From positions 1 through 23,209 of IMG/VR virus record IMGVR_UViG_3300023180_000415: a DNA stretch of 23,209 nt. One strand, 5' to 3'. Under the pieces are notes generated by a model. That model ran no database searches, was not told the origin of the DNA, and worked only from the letters and a program-made list of their open reading frames with translations. Of the stretch, positions 21,892-23,209 are shown piece after piece. Numbering within the stretch: position 1 is the first letter of the stretch; every line of letters starts with the position of its first letter. The translations under genes were made by a program, and so were the position numbers. The DNA comes from a virus.

Positions 21892-22199
21892 TAAGCTGCG
21901 ATCCGTCCTACGGCTGTATCAAGGACGCAGGAGCCACCAGAGACGCCTGACGCTGTAAATGTGTATTGGCCCGGCGCTACGCAAAAAAACGTGTCTGACG
22001 CCGTGTATGCGGCTGCTGTAGACCCGTCTGATTTCTTCGTTGCGATAAAGTTCTGAGATCCCTCAACGGCATTCGTCACAGTCACTGTTATTGTGCCAGT
22101 GATCGACATGGTTGCAACGCCATGACAGCCAAAAGGTACGACCATCGTGATCGCCTCGCTGTTTGCGTCCAGGGTCGTGTTACTAGTTTTCACGCTCAT
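21891..22199 (-). CDS. Small beta-rich protein, 102 residues, possible virion decoration protein
   Basis: The ATG at 22199 forms a 4-base ATGA overlap with the stop of the upstream gene. The protein is dominated by Thr, Ser, Val and Ala in alternating patterns typical of beta-strands, for example M-S-I-T-G-T-I-T-V-T-V-T-N and Y-T-F-T-A-S-G-V. It has only two or three Cys and few charged residues. Such composition is common in Ig-like or jelly-roll phage surface and decoration proteins. No catalytic motif or signal peptide is visible. The family is not recognised, so the decoration role is inferred from composition and from its place in the late operon. Confidence 0.7.
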   Translation of the reverse strand: MSVKTSNTTLDANSEAITMVVPFGCHGVATMSITGTITVTVTNAVEGSQNFIATKKSDGSTAAAYTASDTFFCVAPGQYTFTASGVSGGSCVLDTAVGRIAA

Positions 22200-22834
22200 G
22201 CGAGAACCTCCTCTTCAATAAGTGCCAACCCATTCGCCGCTGCTACCATGTCCACATGAGCGCGACCATAGAGCGTTGCCTCGTCTACTACCGGATCGGC
22301 AGACACAATCATAGACGCACGAAGCGCATCGACCGTTGCCTGGTCTATTCCATCAGTTTCCAGCAGCGCAGCCATGTGGGCGTCATAGATGGCCCGATCT
22401 GCATTGACCTCATCAGCCGCTTTCATGGCCCTCTGGCGCTCGCTTACTGCTCGGGAATAAGCATGGAGCGGAGCGCGGATGGTTGTCAGCGCATCGTGAT
22501 AAGCAACCAAATCAGCGTCGTAGGTTTCGCTTTCAGGGTCGGGAAAAACCAGTTCTGCCTCTGCATCCTGAATGGCCTGCGTTTCCTCCTCAGTGAGCGG
22601 TGTCGGCTCGTCAGGAATAACCGGCGGGTCTTCAGGCTGTCCAGTCACCAGCCAGAGGAAGTGGCGCCGTGCCGTGGCGTGGAGGCCCCGATGGGTGACA
22701 TCCCCGGTACCAGTTGAGTTGAACGGAATAGCAAACCCGGCCTTGTACCCGATGGCCCCTGCCATCTGCTCGATACTATCTAGCGCGGCGACGGGGGCGA
22801 TGATCACCAGAGAGCGGACTGTGTATTTGGTCAT
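22196..22834 (-). CDS. Hypothetical phage protein, 212 residues
   Basis: The start is the ATG at 22834, inside a TAATG overlap with the preceding stop and behind a GAGGAAAAC ribosome site. A longer open frame running to 22987 exists, but its extra 51 residues are rich in Arg, His and Gly and are the out-of-frame shadow of the upstream gene. The first 75 residues are of mixed composition and include a hydrophobic stretch (V-I-I-A-P-V-A-A) near the start. A Pro/Glu-rich spacer around residues 67-80 leads into a long acidic, alanine-rich helical region. I do not recognise the family. The position between structural-type genes and the terminase suggests a virion or accessory protein, but this is inference. 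Confidence 0.75.
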   Translation of the reverse strand: MTKYTVRSLVIIAPVAALDSIEQMAGAIGYKAGFAIPFNSTGTGDVTHRGLHATARRHFLWLVTGQPEDPPVIPDEPTPLTEEETQAIQDAEAELVFPDPESETYDADLVAYHDALTTIRAPLHAYSRAVSERQRAMKAADEVNADRAIYDAHMAALLETDGIDQATVDALRASMIVSADPVVDEATLYGRAHVDMVAAANGLALIEEEVLA

Positions 22835-23209
22835 TATGCTGTTTTCCTCGAAATCATGAAGTTCTCCAGAAGATCCCTGTTGCGGCCATCCAGACGGGTG
22901 TCCACTGCGGCCCATGCGTAGAGACGGCCTGTGGAGTCGTAGGTGCCATTGTATTCTCCGCCGATGTAGAAGCCGGAAGACGCCCATTCTGATCGAGCGG
23001 ACATATCTACACTTTCAGCACCAATCGTGTGGTCAGTGTTATCAATCAGAGCAACATATACATCATTCAGCGTTGCATAATCGACGATTGCCCCGTCTTC
23101 TCGATACACCGGAGAGCCGACATAACCGTCTATGCTTGTGAGCGCATTTCCTGCATTAGCTTCCAATACCCACGGCCCTAGATTGGTCCCAAACATAATC
23201 TGGGTAAGA
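22834..23209 (-). CDS. C-terminal part of an unidentified phage protein, cut by the window edge
   Basis: The reading frame is open to the edge of the window. An internal ATG lies at 23196, but codons upstream of it (L-T-Q-I) remain open, so the true start is probably outside. The visible part is about 124 residues, rich in Gly, Asp, Tyr and Trp, with a run reading G-R-L-Y-A-W-A-A-V-D-T-R-L followed by R-D-L-L-E-N-F-M near the end. This resembles the end of the concanavalin/LamG-like or fibre-type domains found in phage structural proteins, but I cannot name a family. Its stop codon overlaps the next start by one base (TAATG), so it belongs to the same transcript. No membrane segment is seen. 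Function unknown. Confidence 0.6.
   Translation of the reverse strand, partial: LTQIMFGTNLGPWVLEANAGNALTSIDGYVGSPVYREDGAIVDYATLNDVYVALIDNTDHTIGAESVDMSARSEWASSGFYIGGEYNGTYDSTGRLYAWAAVDTRLDGRNRDLLENFMISRKTA

Noticed and set aside
22835-22987. 51-residue N-terminal extension of the 212-residue protein
   Set aside because: Arg/His-rich sequence lying wholly in the upstream gene in another frame; the ATG in TAATG with GAGGAAAAC is the better start.
1-23209. tRNA genes, integrase, attachment sites or a phage promoter
   Set aside because: No cloverleaf, no recombinase frame, and no gap large enough for a clear promoter; whether the phage is temperate cannot be judged from this window.

Overview
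This window is part of the late (structural, packaging and lysis) region of a tailed double-stranded DNA bacteriophage, or a prophage of the same type. Every gene I can support lies on the minus strand, so it is read from position 23209 down to 1. Genes are packed with almost no spacing: most junctions are TAATG, TGATG, ATGA, GTGA or TTGA overlaps, and the largest gap (about 70 bases, after the major capsid gene) holds a hairpin. No stretch above 300 bases lacks a gene. I saw no tRNA, rRNA, CRISPR, insertion sequence, integrase or replication gene.

In transcription order: (1) 23209-21470, the end of a gene cut by the window edge, two hypothetical proteins and two very small basic proteins; (2) 21423-19797, small and large terminase subunits; (3) 19810-15486, the head module of portal, a 62-residue protein, an acidic/coiled-coil scaffold and a DUF5309/SU10-type major capsid protein; (4) 15414-11302, connector and tail genes: two small conserved proteins, a head-tail adaptor, a short fibre-like protein, a small beta-rich protein and a P22 gp10-like tail protein; (5) 11302-4290, two small proteins and three large putative internal virion (DNA ejection) proteins of 330, 480 and 1350 residues; (6) 4259-1734, a small beta-rich protein, a coiled-coil protein and two membrane proteins; (7) 1756-4, the lysis cassette: a GH24 endolysin with a C-terminal membrane anchor, then an overlapping inner/outer membrane spanin pair.

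The layout suggests a short-tailed phage (podovirus): there is no tape-measure, tail-tube or sheath gene, and the gene order (portal, scaffold, coat, adaptor, gp10-like, ejection proteins) resembles P22-like and marine podoviruses. The spanin pair and outer-membrane lipoprotein signal point to a Gram-negative host. Moderate GC and similarity in style to phages of marine Alphaproteobacteria are suggestive only.

The most interesting observation is the 1350-residue putative ejection protein. It carries a recognisable ADP-ribosyltransferase-like domain (about residues 925-1110) and, just before it, a perfect EF-hand calcium loop set between two glycine-rich hydrophobic segments. This suggests a protein that enters the host cell with the phage DNA and modifies a host target at the start of infection. 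A second unusual item is the endolysin, in which a GH24 lysozyme is joined by a Pro-Glu repeat linker to a C-terminal transmembrane helix.
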